Shown here piece after piece: positions 8,465 through 20,118 of a stretch of DNA of 64,000 nt. The notes beneath the pieces are model-generated. The model worked only from the letters and a program-made list of their open reading frames with translations. It searched no databases and had not been told where the DNA came from. Origin of the DNA: Bryobacterales bacterium (lineage in GTDB: Bacteria > Acidobacteriota > Terriglobia > Bryobacterales > Bryobacteraceae); assembly GCA_016721425.1 (NCBI GenBank), contig JADKID010000005.1, forward strand, positions 620,001 to 684,000, read 5' to 3'. Every line of letters starts with the position of its first letter. The stretch's first letter is position 1. The position numbers were made by a program, and so were the translations under genes.

Positions 8465-10258
8465 CTACCTAATGGTTCTCACTAATTCGTCGGGGACGGC
8501 TGGGGCGAGGTCGCGGAGCTTGAAGTAGGTGGCTTGTCCGTTGGGGTCGGCGAACTCGGTGAGAGTGAAAACCAAGTCGTGCTTGGGAGCCGTGCCATAG
8601 CCCGGCTTCCAGGCGCCGGCGCGGATGGCGACGCCGTTGGGATGGACGGAGTGATCCGCAACTACAGCCAGGGATTGGGGATCCAGTGCATAGCGGCCGA
8701 GCTCGGCGGCGTCGAGATTGGCCAGAGTCCTGTCCTGGGCGGGGTTCAGGCAGAACACCTGGGGCCCGCGCATGACGGCGACACGGCCGGCCTGGCGCTG
8801 GCGGCCGAGCACCAGGCGCGGCTGCATGGGCATTGTGATTTGGATCACATCTCCGGCCTGCCATTCGCGTTCGAGAATCGAATAGGCGCCCGGAGCGGCC
8901 GTGAGGCTGTGGGGATTACCGTTGATCTGGATGGTGGCGCCGCGTGCCCATCCGGGGATTCGCAGGGACACGGGGAAGCGCACCGGGCGCTGCGGATCCA
9001 AGTAAATGGCGACGATGCCAGTGGCGGGATAGCTGGTCTCCTGGCGGATCCTGACCGGCACGCCGCCGGCTTCCAGTTTGGCCTCCGAGGCCGTGTAGAG
9101 GTTGATGGCAACGCCGGCGCCGGCGCGGTAGTAGATCATCTCCGGGAGTTCGGAGATGATGCGGCGGTAGTTGCCGGGGCAGCAATAGGTGTCGCCGGGG
9201 TGATAGGTGCGCGGGCCCTCAGTGGGTGAGTAGTAGCGGATCTGGCGGCCATCGGGCGACTGGGCGGCGAAGAGCGTGTTGTGGATGGTGCGCTCCATGA
9301 GATCGCCATACGCAGCGTTCCCCTGCAACCGCAGAAGGCTGTCGTAGAGACGGAGCTGGTACGCGGTGGCGCAGGATTCGGCGAGGTTGCCGCGGCCATC
9401 CTGATCATCGGTGAAGATCTCCCACTGGCCGGCGCCGCCGGTGATTGCCAAGCCATCGTGGGCCGTGAAGAAATCGAGCGCGCGTTGGGATTGCGCCAGC
9501 AGGCGAGGCTCGGGGCTCAGGCGGAATAGCTCCAACTGGGCGAGAGAGCGGGCCATGAAGGCGTAGATGTGGCCCTCGATGCCGGCGCGGCGGCCGACGA
9601 TGGGCGGCAGGTCCCACTCAGCGAGCGCGCGCTGGCGGCGCACGAAATCCAGGTAACGGTCATCGCGGGTGGCGCGGTGCAGGGCGAGGAAGGTACGTTC
9701 GATTCCGGTGACGGCGACGTGGGGCGCCACGCCGGTTTGCTCGCCCCACTGGGCCGGGAGCTTGCCCCAGTTGGCGATCAGGTAGTCGGCGGCCTTTCGG
9801 GCGGCGCCGAGGGAGGGCTGGCTCTGGAAGTACTCGTAGTCCGTAAGCAGGCCGGCGATGACATAGCCCACTTCGTGCACATCCCAGAGACCGGACACGC
9901 GGTTGGGCGGCGTGAACATGCCCACGTAGCCATCGGCTTCCTGAAGCGCGAGGATGCTCTCGACGAGATGGTTCTTGAGGGCCAGCGCCTGGGGATCGTT
10001 GCTGTAGGCGGCGAGGCGCACGGTGGACATCAGCAGCTTGCCGAGGCCGATGTAGCCGCCCTTCTGGTCCTTCCGTTGGAATGGCGCGATGAATTCCTGA
10101 TCGGTTTTCAGGACGAGCGTGTTGTTGCGAAGAGTGACGTCGATGCGGCGGCCGATTTCGCCGCCGACTTGGACCTGGCGAACCGTGAGAGGGAGAAGGC
10201 GATCCGCAGCGGGCGACGGGAGCGCGGCGAGGAGGAGGGCGAAGACGATGAGCTTCAC
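8465..10258 (-). CDS. secreted GH127-like glycosidase (DUF1680, beta-L-arabinofuranosidase type)
   Basis: A 597-residue protein with a signal peptide (cleavage near residue 18). The alpha/alpha-barrel pattern with HEVGYVIAGLL, a CATAYQLRLYDSLL block and the YCCPGNYRR motif are diagnostic of the DUF1680/GH127/GH146 group. These enzymes use a zinc-bound Cys as nucleophile; the adjacent Cys residues in YCCPGN fit that. Known members release L-arabinofuranose from plant polymers. It starts 9 bp after rbfA on the same strand, an odd neighbour for a ribosome-maturation gene, and may be read through from that operon. Confidence 0.85.
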   Translation of the reverse strand: MKLIVFALLLAALPSPAADRLLPLTVRQVQVGGEIGRRIDVTLRNNTLVLKTDQEFIAPFQRKDQKGGYIGLGKLLMSTVRLAAYSNDPQALALKNHLVESILALQEADGYVGMFTPPNRVSGLWDVHEVGYVIAGLLTDYEYFQSQPSLGAARKAADYLIANWGKLPAQWGEQTGVAPHVAVTGIERTFLALHRATRDDRYLDFVRRQRALAEWDLPPIVGRRAGIEGHIYAFMARSLAQLELFRLSPEPRLLAQSQRALDFFTAHDGLAITGGAGQWEIFTDDQDGRGNLAESCATAYQLRLYDSLLRLQGNAAYGDLMERTIHNTLFAAQSPDGRQIRYYSPTEGPRTYHPGDTYCCPGNYRRIISELPEMIYYRAGAGVAINLYTASEAKLEAGGVPVRIRQETSYPATGIVAIYLDPQRPVRFPVSLRIPGWARGATIQINGNPHSLTAAPGAYSILEREWQAGDVIQITMPMQPRLVLGRQRQAGRVAVMRGPQVFCLNPAQDRTLANLDAAELGRYALDPQSLAVVADHSVHPNGVAIRAGAWKPGYGTAPKHDLVFTLTEFADPNGQATYFKLRDLAPAVPDELVRTIR

Positions 10259-10267
10259 AGCTCCAGT

Positions 10268-10624
10268 CTACTCGCGGGGACGGCCTCGGCGGACGCGGCG
10301 CAGCAGACGTTCCAGTGGCACGCCGGCGGAGGCATCGGTGGCGGCGCGGAAGCGGAGCTCGGGCATGCGGTAGAGATGGAGGCGCTGCATGAGTTGCGTG
10401 CGGAGGTAGTGGCGGGCGGCCTCCAGACCGGCGAGCGCGGCTGTGCGCTCTTCGTCCTTGGGGGGCAGCATCACCAGCACATCGGCGCGGCGCATATCGG
10501 GCGAGACGATCACTTCGCTGACTTCGACGGTGTGGATGCGGGGGTCCGCCGATTCAAAGCGGATCAGCTCGGAGAGCTCCTCTCGCATGGTTTCGGAGAC
10601 GCGGCGGGTGCGAAGTTCGTCCAT
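10268..10624 (-). CDS. rbfA: ribosome-binding factor A
   Basis: A 118-residue KH-fold protein with the family's RxxRVSETMREELSELI start and the VSEVIVSPDMRRADVLV central strand. RbfA binds the 30S subunit near helix 1 of 16S rRNA and acts in late small-subunit maturation and cold adaptation. It lies 7 bp after the DUF503 gene in the rimP-nusA-infB-DUF503-rbfA order, which is a classical arrangement and supports the call strongly. Confidence 0.93.
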   Translation of the reverse strand: MDELRTRRVSETMREELSELIRFESADPRIHTVEVSEVIVSPDMRRADVLVMLPPKDEERTAALAGLEAARHYLRTQLMQRLHLYRMPELRFRAATDASAGVPLERLLRRVRRGRPRE

Positions 10625-10631
10625 GGTGTTC

Positions 10632-10919
10632 CTATTGCAGCCAATCTATCGTTGCGCTGATCAGGGCTGGGCCGAGAAATCCGGCGGCCACGCGCTCGGC
10701 TTCCTCCAGCACGCGTGCTGCATTTTCGCGGGAGGGAGAGACCGTGACGGCGGCGACGACGCTACGGTTGAGCAGGTCGTGATCTTCCGTTTCGGCCACG
10801 GCCAGATTGAAGCCGGCGCGGAGACGGTCCTTCAGGCCCCGGACCCAGTGGCGCTTGTCCTTGAGAGAGTGAGCGCCATCGAGTACGAGTTCGAGAGTGA
10901 GCATGCCGACTGCCGGCAT
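10632..10919 (-). CDS. DUF503 (YlxP-like) protein
   Basis: A 95-residue protein, or 90 if started at the second Met (10904), which matches the usual MLTLELxL opening better. It has the DUF503 signature GAHSLKDKR followed by VRGLKDRLRAGFNLAVAE. Homologues sit between infB and rbfA in many bacteria; YlxP is linked to ribosome assembly, but its biochemical role is not settled. The start lies 4 bp after the infB stop, so coupling is likely. Confidence 0.88.
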   Translation of the reverse strand: MPAVGMLTLELVLDGAHSLKDKRHWVRGLKDRLRAGFNLAVAETEDHDLLNRSVVAAVTVSPSRENAARVLEEAERVAAGFLGPALISATIDWLQ

Positions 10920-10923
10920 GAGA

Positions 10924-14289
<3,366 letters not shown>

Positions 14290-14412
14290 ACTAACGACGC
14301 TGCCCCACGCACAGGGCTAGCTCACATCACTCCTTGGTCCGCGCCTCCGTTGTCATTGGCCGGATGACTCTTCTACAGAAAGACCCGAGGTTTCTATCGT
14401 ATCAGATTCATC

Positions 14413-15879
14413 TCATGACGGTTGGCTTTCCGGAGCCGCCTCCAGAGACGCGGTAATCTCCGCATCTCCAAAGGGCTCAACGGGAGCCTCGTCCAAGTCT
14501 TCCGGCGCAACGATGGCGGCAGCGCCGGGCCGCACAGGGGTGGCCTGCGGGCTCGGTAATTCGATTTCCGCTGGTGGCGGAGCCGGGTTTTCCACGGCTG
14601 CCTCCGGGGCGGACGGTCCATCCAATTGGGTGTAATAGGCGTTGATCGTTGCGCCGATTCCCTGGATGACTTCGTCGTCAATTCCGTCGATCTGCTCCAA
14701 CTCCTCGGGAGTCATGGAGCCCAGCTTTTCCACCGTACCGACGCCGACGCCGAGCAGCGCTTCCAGCACCATTTCCTGCATGCCGTGATCCACCAGGACG
14801 CTGAGAGGCGTGCCGGCGGAAAGGGAGTCCATCTCGGCCTCCACCTCCTGGCGCTTCTCTTCCTCGGTCTTGATATCGACGCGCCATCCTAGCAACTTGG
14901 CGGCCAGACGAACGTTCTGCCCCTTCTTGCCGATTGCCAGGGAGAGCTGGGAGTCTTCCACGATCACTTCCATGTGCTTCTCGACGGTATCGATGATAGC
15001 CACACGGGAGATTTTGGCGGGGCTGAGGGCGTGGGTGGCGAACACCACGGGGTCTTCACTGAATTCGATGATGTCGATCTTCTCGCCGCGCAGTTCGCGG
15101 ATGATGGATTGCACGCGCATGCCCTTCATGCCGACGCAAGCGCCGACGCAATCGACATCGCGGTCCTTCGATAGAACGGCGATCTTGGTGCGCTCGCCGG
15201 CCTCGCGGGCGCAGCCGCGGATGACGACGGTGCCGTCGTAGATTTCCGGCACTTCCTGCTCGAACAGGCGCATGACCAGCTCCGGCGCGGAGCGGGAGAC
15301 GATGACGCCGGAGTTTTTGCCGGTCTTGTCCACGGTGCGGATGACGCAGCGGATGCGGTCGCCCACGGAGAAGTTCTCCAGGCGGGACTGCTCCTTCTTA
15401 CCGAGGCGGGCTTCGGTCTTGCCCAGATCAACGACCAGATCCGGGCCTTCCACGCGCTTGACAATGCAGTTGACCAGCTCGCCGACGCGGCCGGAGAACT
15501 CTGCGAAGATGTTCTCGCGCTCTGCCTCGCGCACCTTCTGGAGAATTACCTGCTTCGCGGTTTGGGCAGAGATGCGGCCCAGCGATTCCGTCGGGCGGGC
15601 GAAGCGGATCACCGAGCCAAGCTCGGCGGTCTTATCGGTGCGCAGGGCCTCTTCCAGGCTGATTTCCTTGACGGGATCGGTGACCGGATCGGCGACGATG
15701 CGGATGGCGAAGAGGCCGATGCCGCCCTTTTCGTCGAAGTCCACCACCATCTCTTCAGTGGTCTTAAACTGCTTCTTGGCGGCCACAAGCATGGCGTCCT
15801 TCACGGCGTCGAGCACGATCTGGGCGTCGATGCCCTTTTCTTTGCTCAGGATTTCAATGGACTGATAAATGGATGCCAC
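14413..15879 (-). CDS. nusA: transcription termination/antitermination factor NusA
   Basis: Started at the GTG at 15879 (488 residues, MASIYQSIEILSKEKGID), which has a GGAAGGGG Shine-Dalgarno about 10 bp upstream; the frame can extend to 15930 but that part is not NusA-like. It contains the N-terminal RNA polymerase-binding domain, an S1 domain (about 115-185), two KH domains (about 210-325, with KGQNVRLA) and an acidic Pro/Glu-rich tail. A helix-hairpin-helix segment (IDGIDDEVIQGIG) is visible before the tail. NusA modulates pausing and termination and is known to regulate its own operon in E. coli. Confidence 0.95.
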   Translation of the reverse strand: MASIYQSIEILSKEKGIDAQIVLDAVKDAMLVAAKKQFKTTEEMVVDFDEKGGIGLFAIRIVADPVTDPVKEISLEEALRTDKTAELGSVIRFARPTESLGRISAQTAKQVILQKVREAERENIFAEFSGRVGELVNCIVKRVEGPDLVVDLGKTEARLGKKEQSRLENFSVGDRIRCVIRTVDKTGKNSGVIVSRSAPELVMRLFEQEVPEIYDGTVVIRGCAREAGERTKIAVLSKDRDVDCVGACVGMKGMRVQSIIRELRGEKIDIIEFSEDPVVFATHALSPAKISRVAIIDTVEKHMEVIVEDSQLSLAIGKKGQNVRLAAKLLGWRVDIKTEEEKRQEVEAEMDSLSAGTPLSVLVDHGMQEMVLEALLGVGVGTVEKLGSMTPEELEQIDGIDDEVIQGIGATINAYYTQLDGPSAPEAAVENPAPPPAEIELPSPQATPVRPGAAAIVAPEDLDEAPVEPFGDAEITASLEAAPESQPS

Positions 15880-15923
15880 GCTATTCGATCCCCTTCCTGC
15901 ACTGGTTCGAGCCTCTGCGGCTC

Positions 15924-16400
15924 TCACCACTCAAACTTCAGATTTGCCTTTTCGATTTGATCCATCCGGATCCGGATGGTTTTGCCCGGCTCGGCTTCCA
16001 GAGTGACGACATCTTCCATCACCCCGGCCAGCGTTCCTTCCCATCGGCGTTGATTGTCGACGGGCTCGCGCAGGGCGATGCGTGCCTTCTGGCCGGCAAA
16101 GCGCGTAAAGTGCTCGGGCCGGATCAGCTTGCGCTCAATTCCGGGCGAGCTGACTTCCAACTGGTACTCGCCGCCGGGCACGACGTCTTCGGCATCCAGG
16201 AGAGCACCCATACTCACCGAAATGAGCTCACATTCCGTGTGGGTGACACCTTCGGGCTTGTCGATGAAAATGCGGAGGACCCGGTTTTGGCCGGAGCCGG
16301 AGAGCTCGACATCCCACACCTCGAGCCCTTCGCGCTCAGCGGCGCGATGGGCGATCTCGGTGACGCGGGCAAGCAGCGTCTCTCGGGCATTTCCTGCCAT
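15924..16400 (-). CDS. rimP: ribosome maturation factor RimP
   Basis: Started at the ATG at 16400 (158 residues, MAGNARETLLARV); a longer frame from 16433 runs into the hairpin's T tract and is unlikely. It contains the RimP core: EGLEVWDVELSGSGQNRVLRIF, SPGIERKL and FAGQKARIAL. RimP assists 30S maturation by loading uS12. It is first in the rimP-nusA-infB cluster, 44 bp ahead of nusA. Confidence 0.94.
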   Translation of the reverse strand: MAGNARETLLARVTEIAHRAAEREGLEVWDVELSGSGQNRVLRIFIDKPEGVTHTECELISVSMGALLDAEDVVPGGEYQLEVSSPGIERKLIRPEHFTRFAGQKARIALREPVDNQRRWEGTLAGVMEDVVTLEAEPGKTIRIRMDQIEKANLKFEW

Positions 16401-16433
16401 ATTGGTGTGAATCCGATCCCGTGCAGACAGCAA

Positions 16434-16456
16434 TAAAAAAGTGGGCTTTCGCCCAC
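16434..16456 (-). terminator. intrinsic terminator/attenuator hairpin in the rimP leader
   Basis: Read on the minus strand, a perfect 6-bp stem GTGGGC/GCCCAC with a GAAA tetraloop (16441-16456) is followed directly by a run of six T residues (16435-16440). That is a textbook factor-independent terminator. It lies 34 bp before the rimP start codon and about 20 bp downstream of a -10 element, so it stands inside the probable leader of the rimP-nusA-infB operon as well as behind the upstream methyltransferase gene. Confidence 0.75.
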
Positions 16457-16477
16457 TGACATTGCTCGTCTATCGTC

Positions 16478-16483
16478 ATTATA
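16478..16483 (-). promoter_or_regulatory. -10 element TATAAT of the rimP operon
   Basis: On the minus strand the sequence TGTGTATAAT gives a perfect -10 hexamer. The -35 position (about 16501-16506) reads TAGCCG, a poor match, and falls inside one arm of an inverted repeat. The predicted start is near 16471, giving a leader of about 70 nt. Confidence 0.6.
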
Positions 16484-16496
16484 CACAAGCGGAGGC

Positions 16497-16539
16497 CGCG
16501 CGGCTATTCCAGTGGCTGGTCCAGTGGCATAGCCGCGCG
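16497..16539. repeat. inverted repeat overlapping the rimP -35 region
   Basis: Perfect 11-bp arms CGCGCGGCTAT (16497-16507) and ATAGCCGCGCG (16529-16539) enclose a 21-bp loop that itself holds CCAGTGG twice in direct order. The repeat lies between the methyltransferase stop and the rimP -10 element. It could be an operator or a structured 3' end of the methyltransferase mRNA. Confidence 0.55.
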
Positions 16540-16550
16540 TGCCGGTTGCG

Positions 16551-17282
16551 CTAAGTCCGGCTGGAAACGAGGATTAGCCGGGGCGAACCGAGAGCGAACG
16601 GCGCGCCCTCGAACGAGCCCAGCAATTGCACCGGCTCGAGGCCTGCCTCCCGATGGAGATGGCAAAGCTCGGCGGCGGTAAAGACGTAGCTGGAGGTGGG
16701 CCGTTTTTCAACTACGCCATCCCGGATGAAGGTGTAATCGATATCCAGCCGGCCTTCGGCGGGATCGTATTGGTTTTCGCTCAGCACGAAGATCCCGCCG
16801 AGGTGGTGCCAGCGCTTCTGAAGCAGTGCCGGCAGAATGGACTCCGCGGCCATGCCGGTATCGACAATGAACCGGGCGCCAGGCTTGAGCGTGCGGGCCA
16901 CGGCTGCGAGAAACCGTTGCGCTCCAGCCCGGTTGTGATAGCCGAAGCTGTTGCCGAAGCAGTACGCACCGTCGAACTCGGCATTCCACGGGAGCTCGCA
17001 CATATCACCGTGCACCCACCGGGAGGCGCCGGCGGCGGCCCGCGCCTCGGCAATGAAACCCTCGCTGGCATCGACTCCGGTGAGTTGATAGCCGCGGGCG
17101 GCGAGAAGCACAGCGTGGCGGCCGTTGCCGCAAGGAACATCCAGGAACCGCGCGCTGGGGCCGGCCTCCAGAGCGCGCTCCAGGAAGTCCACTTCGGAGC
17201 GGGTGATTTCGGGCGGGATGGCGCCGCGCCAGAAATCCAGCGCCACGTCACGAAAGAAATTCAGGTGCCAATTCGTCTGCAT
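16551..17282 (-). CDS. class I SAM-dependent methyltransferase
   Basis: A 243-residue protein when started at the ATG at 17282, which has an AAGGAG ribosome site 7 bp upstream; an extra 9 residues upstream are possible but unlikely. SAM motif I reads RFLDVPCGNGRHAVLLAARG (about 46-65), followed by GVDAS and the WVHGDMCELPW and YCFGNSFGYH blocks. These match the broad methyltransferase type 11/25 group. Substrate unknown. It is a single gene with about 100 bp upstream that shows no clear promoter. Confidence 0.8.
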   Translation of the reverse strand: MQTNWHLNFFRDVALDFWRGAIPPEITRSEVDFLERALEAGPSARFLDVPCGNGRHAVLLAARGYQLTGVDASEGFIAEARAAAGASRWVHGDMCELPWNAEFDGAYCFGNSFGYHNRAGAQRFLAAVARTLKPGARFIVDTGMAAESILPALLQKRWHHLGGIFVLSENQYDPAEGRLDIDYTFIRDGVVEKRPTSSYVFTAAELCHLHREAGLEPVQLLGSFEGAPFALGSPRLILVSSRT

Positions 17283-17398
17283 GGATTCTCCTTCTTCCAC
17301 AAGACACACGTAGGGTGCAGGGATGGGCCACGAAGGATGATGTTAGCGGACGGCGATGTTCGGCAAAGGCTTCAGCCAGGATAGCAGGCGCGGCAGCG

Positions 17399-20077
17399 CT
17401 ATTGCTGTTTGTGCTGCTCGCGGAGCACAGCCGGATCGTCCATGCGGGGCACGGGCTTGGGATCGATAGGGTCCTTTGCCGTTTCCGGGACGAAGATCTC
17501 CGGATCGGGCCGGATGGCTTCAAACGGGGTGAAGTCCGGCGCGGAGGTGAAGAGCTCCGAGAGGTCCGCGGCGGTAGCGTCATAGAGGTTCAGCGGGGGC
17601 AGCCCCAGCAGGCGGAAGGTGGTCTTGAGGATCGCCGGGAAGCTGGCGTTGGTGCGCGAGGCGTAGTTGCGGCGGGCAAACGGGCTGGCCACCATCAGCA
17701 GGGTGCGATGGGAATCGATGTGATCCACGCCGCCCTGCGCGTCGTCTTCCGTGATGAAAACGGCCATGGACTTCCACCATTTGGAGTGGGAAAGATACTG
17801 CATGATGCGGCCCAGAGCATAGTCGTTATCGGCCATGTAGGAGGCGCCGAAGGGATAGCCGTCTTCCGGCCGGGGCTTGGCGCCGTGATCATTCGGCAGA
17901 TGAATGAAGAGCAGGCGCGGCAGATCGTGGCCGGGCTGGACATAGAGCTTGTCGATCTCGTTGATGAACTGGGTGGCGCGGTATTGATCCGGGATGTTGG
18001 TGTTGTATTGGGCGTACTCGCGCGAGGTATTGCGGTAGAGCGGATCGGGCATCGGCACGTTAGTGAGGAAGCGCGCGCCGGTGGGCATCTCGCCAGGCTC
18101 CTCGGCGACGCCGGCCAGCTCGAAGCCCTCGCCGAAGTTGCGGAAGGTGATCTGATTGCGATCCAGGTGGTGCCAGAGAGCGCCGGCCTCCAACTGGTCC
18201 TCGGGGTGCACACTGGAGTTGCTCTGGGCGACCGAGAGGCGGCCCGGCGCAGTGGTGGGAAACCGGAAGTCCTTCTGCCCCCCGTAGGAGGCCATGAGCG
18301 ACGATTCGGTCCAGGCGTTGGGATAAGACCCGACGATCCAGTGATGGCCGTCCACGCTCACTTCGCTATCGGCGTAGAAGTTGTCGCTGGAGGCGTAGCG
18401 CTGCACCAGCGCGTGGTGGTTGGGGGTGAGGTTGTAGAACTTCTTCTCCAGGCGGCTGCGCAGGCTGCCGGCCTCCAATTGCACCCAGCCGCGGCGGCCA
18501 AAGCGAGCCAGCTCCGGCGCCCCGCGCAGCTCGCCCACTGAGTCCGCTTCGACGTCGCCGAGTACCTCGTCGTACGTGCGGTTTTCCTTGACGATGATAA
18601 CGACGTAGCGAATGTCGATGGGGAGTTGGCGGGGCTTCTCCTTGGTGGGGTGAAAGCCGTTGAGGGTCATCACCTGATCGGTGAGCATGGGCAGCAGCCG
18701 GTTCAAGGGAGAGGAGCCCACGCTCAAGGCGCCGCGCCGCAGTTCGGCCTGAAAGCTCTTTTCCAGCGGGCCGATGCGCGTGGCGTTGGGTCCGGTGCCG
18801 AGGCCTTTGGCGCTGGCGACAATCAACTGGCCGCGATCGACGAGGGCAGCGGTGGGGAACCACGCTGCCGGAATGTGGCCGGCAAGTTTGTTGGTACCCA
18901 GATCAACGACGCCGATGGCATTGATGCCCGCCTCAGCCACCAGCAGGCGGCCGCTCGGAATGTCGAGAGAGAGACCGATGGGCAGGATGCCGCGGAATTC
19001 TTCCAACCCGGGGATGCGCAGCGGAATGTTGGCTCTCGGGATCAGGGTGAGCGCATCGATGACAGTGATGGAGTCCTGGTTGCCATTGGAGACGTAGATG
19101 GCGCCGGCCGTGGCGGCGACGCCCGAGGGGCTGGCGCCACCGAGAACATAGCCGCCGAACGGCTCGCCGGTGCGGACGAACTTGATCACCTTGGCGGCGG
19201 AGGGCTCGGCCACGTCGATGATGCAGAGAGAGTTGGATTCGTCCACATTGGGATCGCCGAGGCCGGGCACATCCACTTCGCCTGCGGCTGTGGATCGCTT
19301 TGCGCCCTGCTCTGCATCTTTGGATGGAAAACCGAAAGCCGGAAACGGCAGGCCGGTACGGGCGGCATCCTTGGCATCGGCGCCCGGGACGGCTTTGTAT
19401 TCGAACATTCCGATGTTGGTGACGTACAGCCTTTGGCGGTCTGGCGAGAGAGCGAGCTTGAACGGCAGGCGTCCGGTGCGCACACTGGCGAGGAGCTTGC
19501 GGGAGCGGGCGTCGAAGATGGCTACGCGGAAGTTGGCCTGGTCCACGACATAGAGGATGTGACGAGCGGCGTCGTAGGCCAGATCGCCGGAGTAGCTGTC
19601 GCGGTATTGGCCTTGATTCAGGTGGAACAGCTCCTGGACCTTGCCGGATGGCACGCTCAGGGAGCGGACGCGGCCGGAGTTGCCCTCGGAGGCGAAGATC
19701 TTGCGGTCCTCGGCAAAGGCGAGGCCCATGAAGACGCTGCGCCAGTCGTCCTCTTCGGACTCGGCCTTTTCGTCTTTGGCTTTGGTGAGGAGCTGCCGGA
19801 TCTGCCAGGGTTCCGCGGACATATCCAGAACGCTGAGCGAGAAGCGGCCAGGACCGCCGTTAGCGGTGACTGCGAACTTGCCATCGGGGCTGACGGCGAG
19901 ACCAAAGGCGCCGGCGCCGGTGATGAACTGCCGCCCCAAAGGAGAGATCATACGGCCGCCGGGGAGGATGGACTCCGCGCCGGGGCGGCGGGCGGCAGTG
20001 CGAGTCCCGGCGGGGGGCCGGAAGTCGGCCGCGGCCAGGGTGACAACCAGGGTCGCTAGGAGGAGAATAAGGCGCAT
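17399..20077 (-). CDS. exported beta-propeller/phosphoesterase (YncE plus alkaline-phosphatase-like) protein
   Basis: An 892-residue protein with a signal peptide (MRLILLLATLVVTLAAA). The N-terminal half has repeated YVTN/NHL-type beta-propeller blades, for example ILYVVDQANFRVAIFDARSR and VSNGNQDSITVIDAL. The C-terminal half (from about residue 495) begins with IVKENRTYDEVLGD, the signature of the bacterial phosphoesterase/phospholipase-C-like fold, and continues with VSVDGHHW, FIHLPNDHG and VFITEDDAQGGVDHID metal-site motifs. This two-domain architecture is common in Acidobacteriota and Planctomycetes; the substrate is unknown. It diverges from the NIPSNAP gene. Confidence 0.82.
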   Translation of the reverse strand: MRLILLLATLVVTLAAADFRPPAGTRTAARRPGAESILPGGRMISPLGRQFITGAGAFGLAVSPDGKFAVTANGGPGRFSLSVLDMSAEPWQIRQLLTKAKDEKAESEEDDWRSVFMGLAFAEDRKIFASEGNSGRVRSLSVPSGKVQELFHLNQGQYRDSYSGDLAYDAARHILYVVDQANFRVAIFDARSRKLLASVRTGRLPFKLALSPDRQRLYVTNIGMFEYKAVPGADAKDAARTGLPFPAFGFPSKDAEQGAKRSTAAGEVDVPGLGDPNVDESNSLCIIDVAEPSAAKVIKFVRTGEPFGGYVLGGASPSGVAATAGAIYVSNGNQDSITVIDALTLIPRANIPLRIPGLEEFRGILPIGLSLDIPSGRLLVAEAGINAIGVVDLGTNKLAGHIPAAWFPTAALVDRGQLIVASAKGLGTGPNATRIGPLEKSFQAELRRGALSVGSSPLNRLLPMLTDQVMTLNGFHPTKEKPRQLPIDIRYVVIIVKENRTYDEVLGDVEADSVGELRGAPELARFGRRGWVQLEAGSLRSRLEKKFYNLTPNHHALVQRYASSDNFYADSEVSVDGHHWIVGSYPNAWTESSLMASYGGQKDFRFPTTAPGRLSVAQSNSSVHPEDQLEAGALWHHLDRNQITFRNFGEGFELAGVAEEPGEMPTGARFLTNVPMPDPLYRNTSREYAQYNTNIPDQYRATQFINEIDKLYVQPGHDLPRLLFIHLPNDHGAKPRPEDGYPFGASYMADNDYALGRIMQYLSHSKWWKSMAVFITEDDAQGGVDHIDSHRTLLMVASPFARRNYASRTNASFPAILKTTFRLLGLPPLNLYDATAADLSELFTSAPDFTPFEAIRPDPEIFVPETAKDPIDPKPVPRMDDPAVLREQHKQQ

Positions 20078-20118
20078 GCAGGGTTCTACCTGATAGCCTG
20101 TCAGAGCGAAGAGGACAT

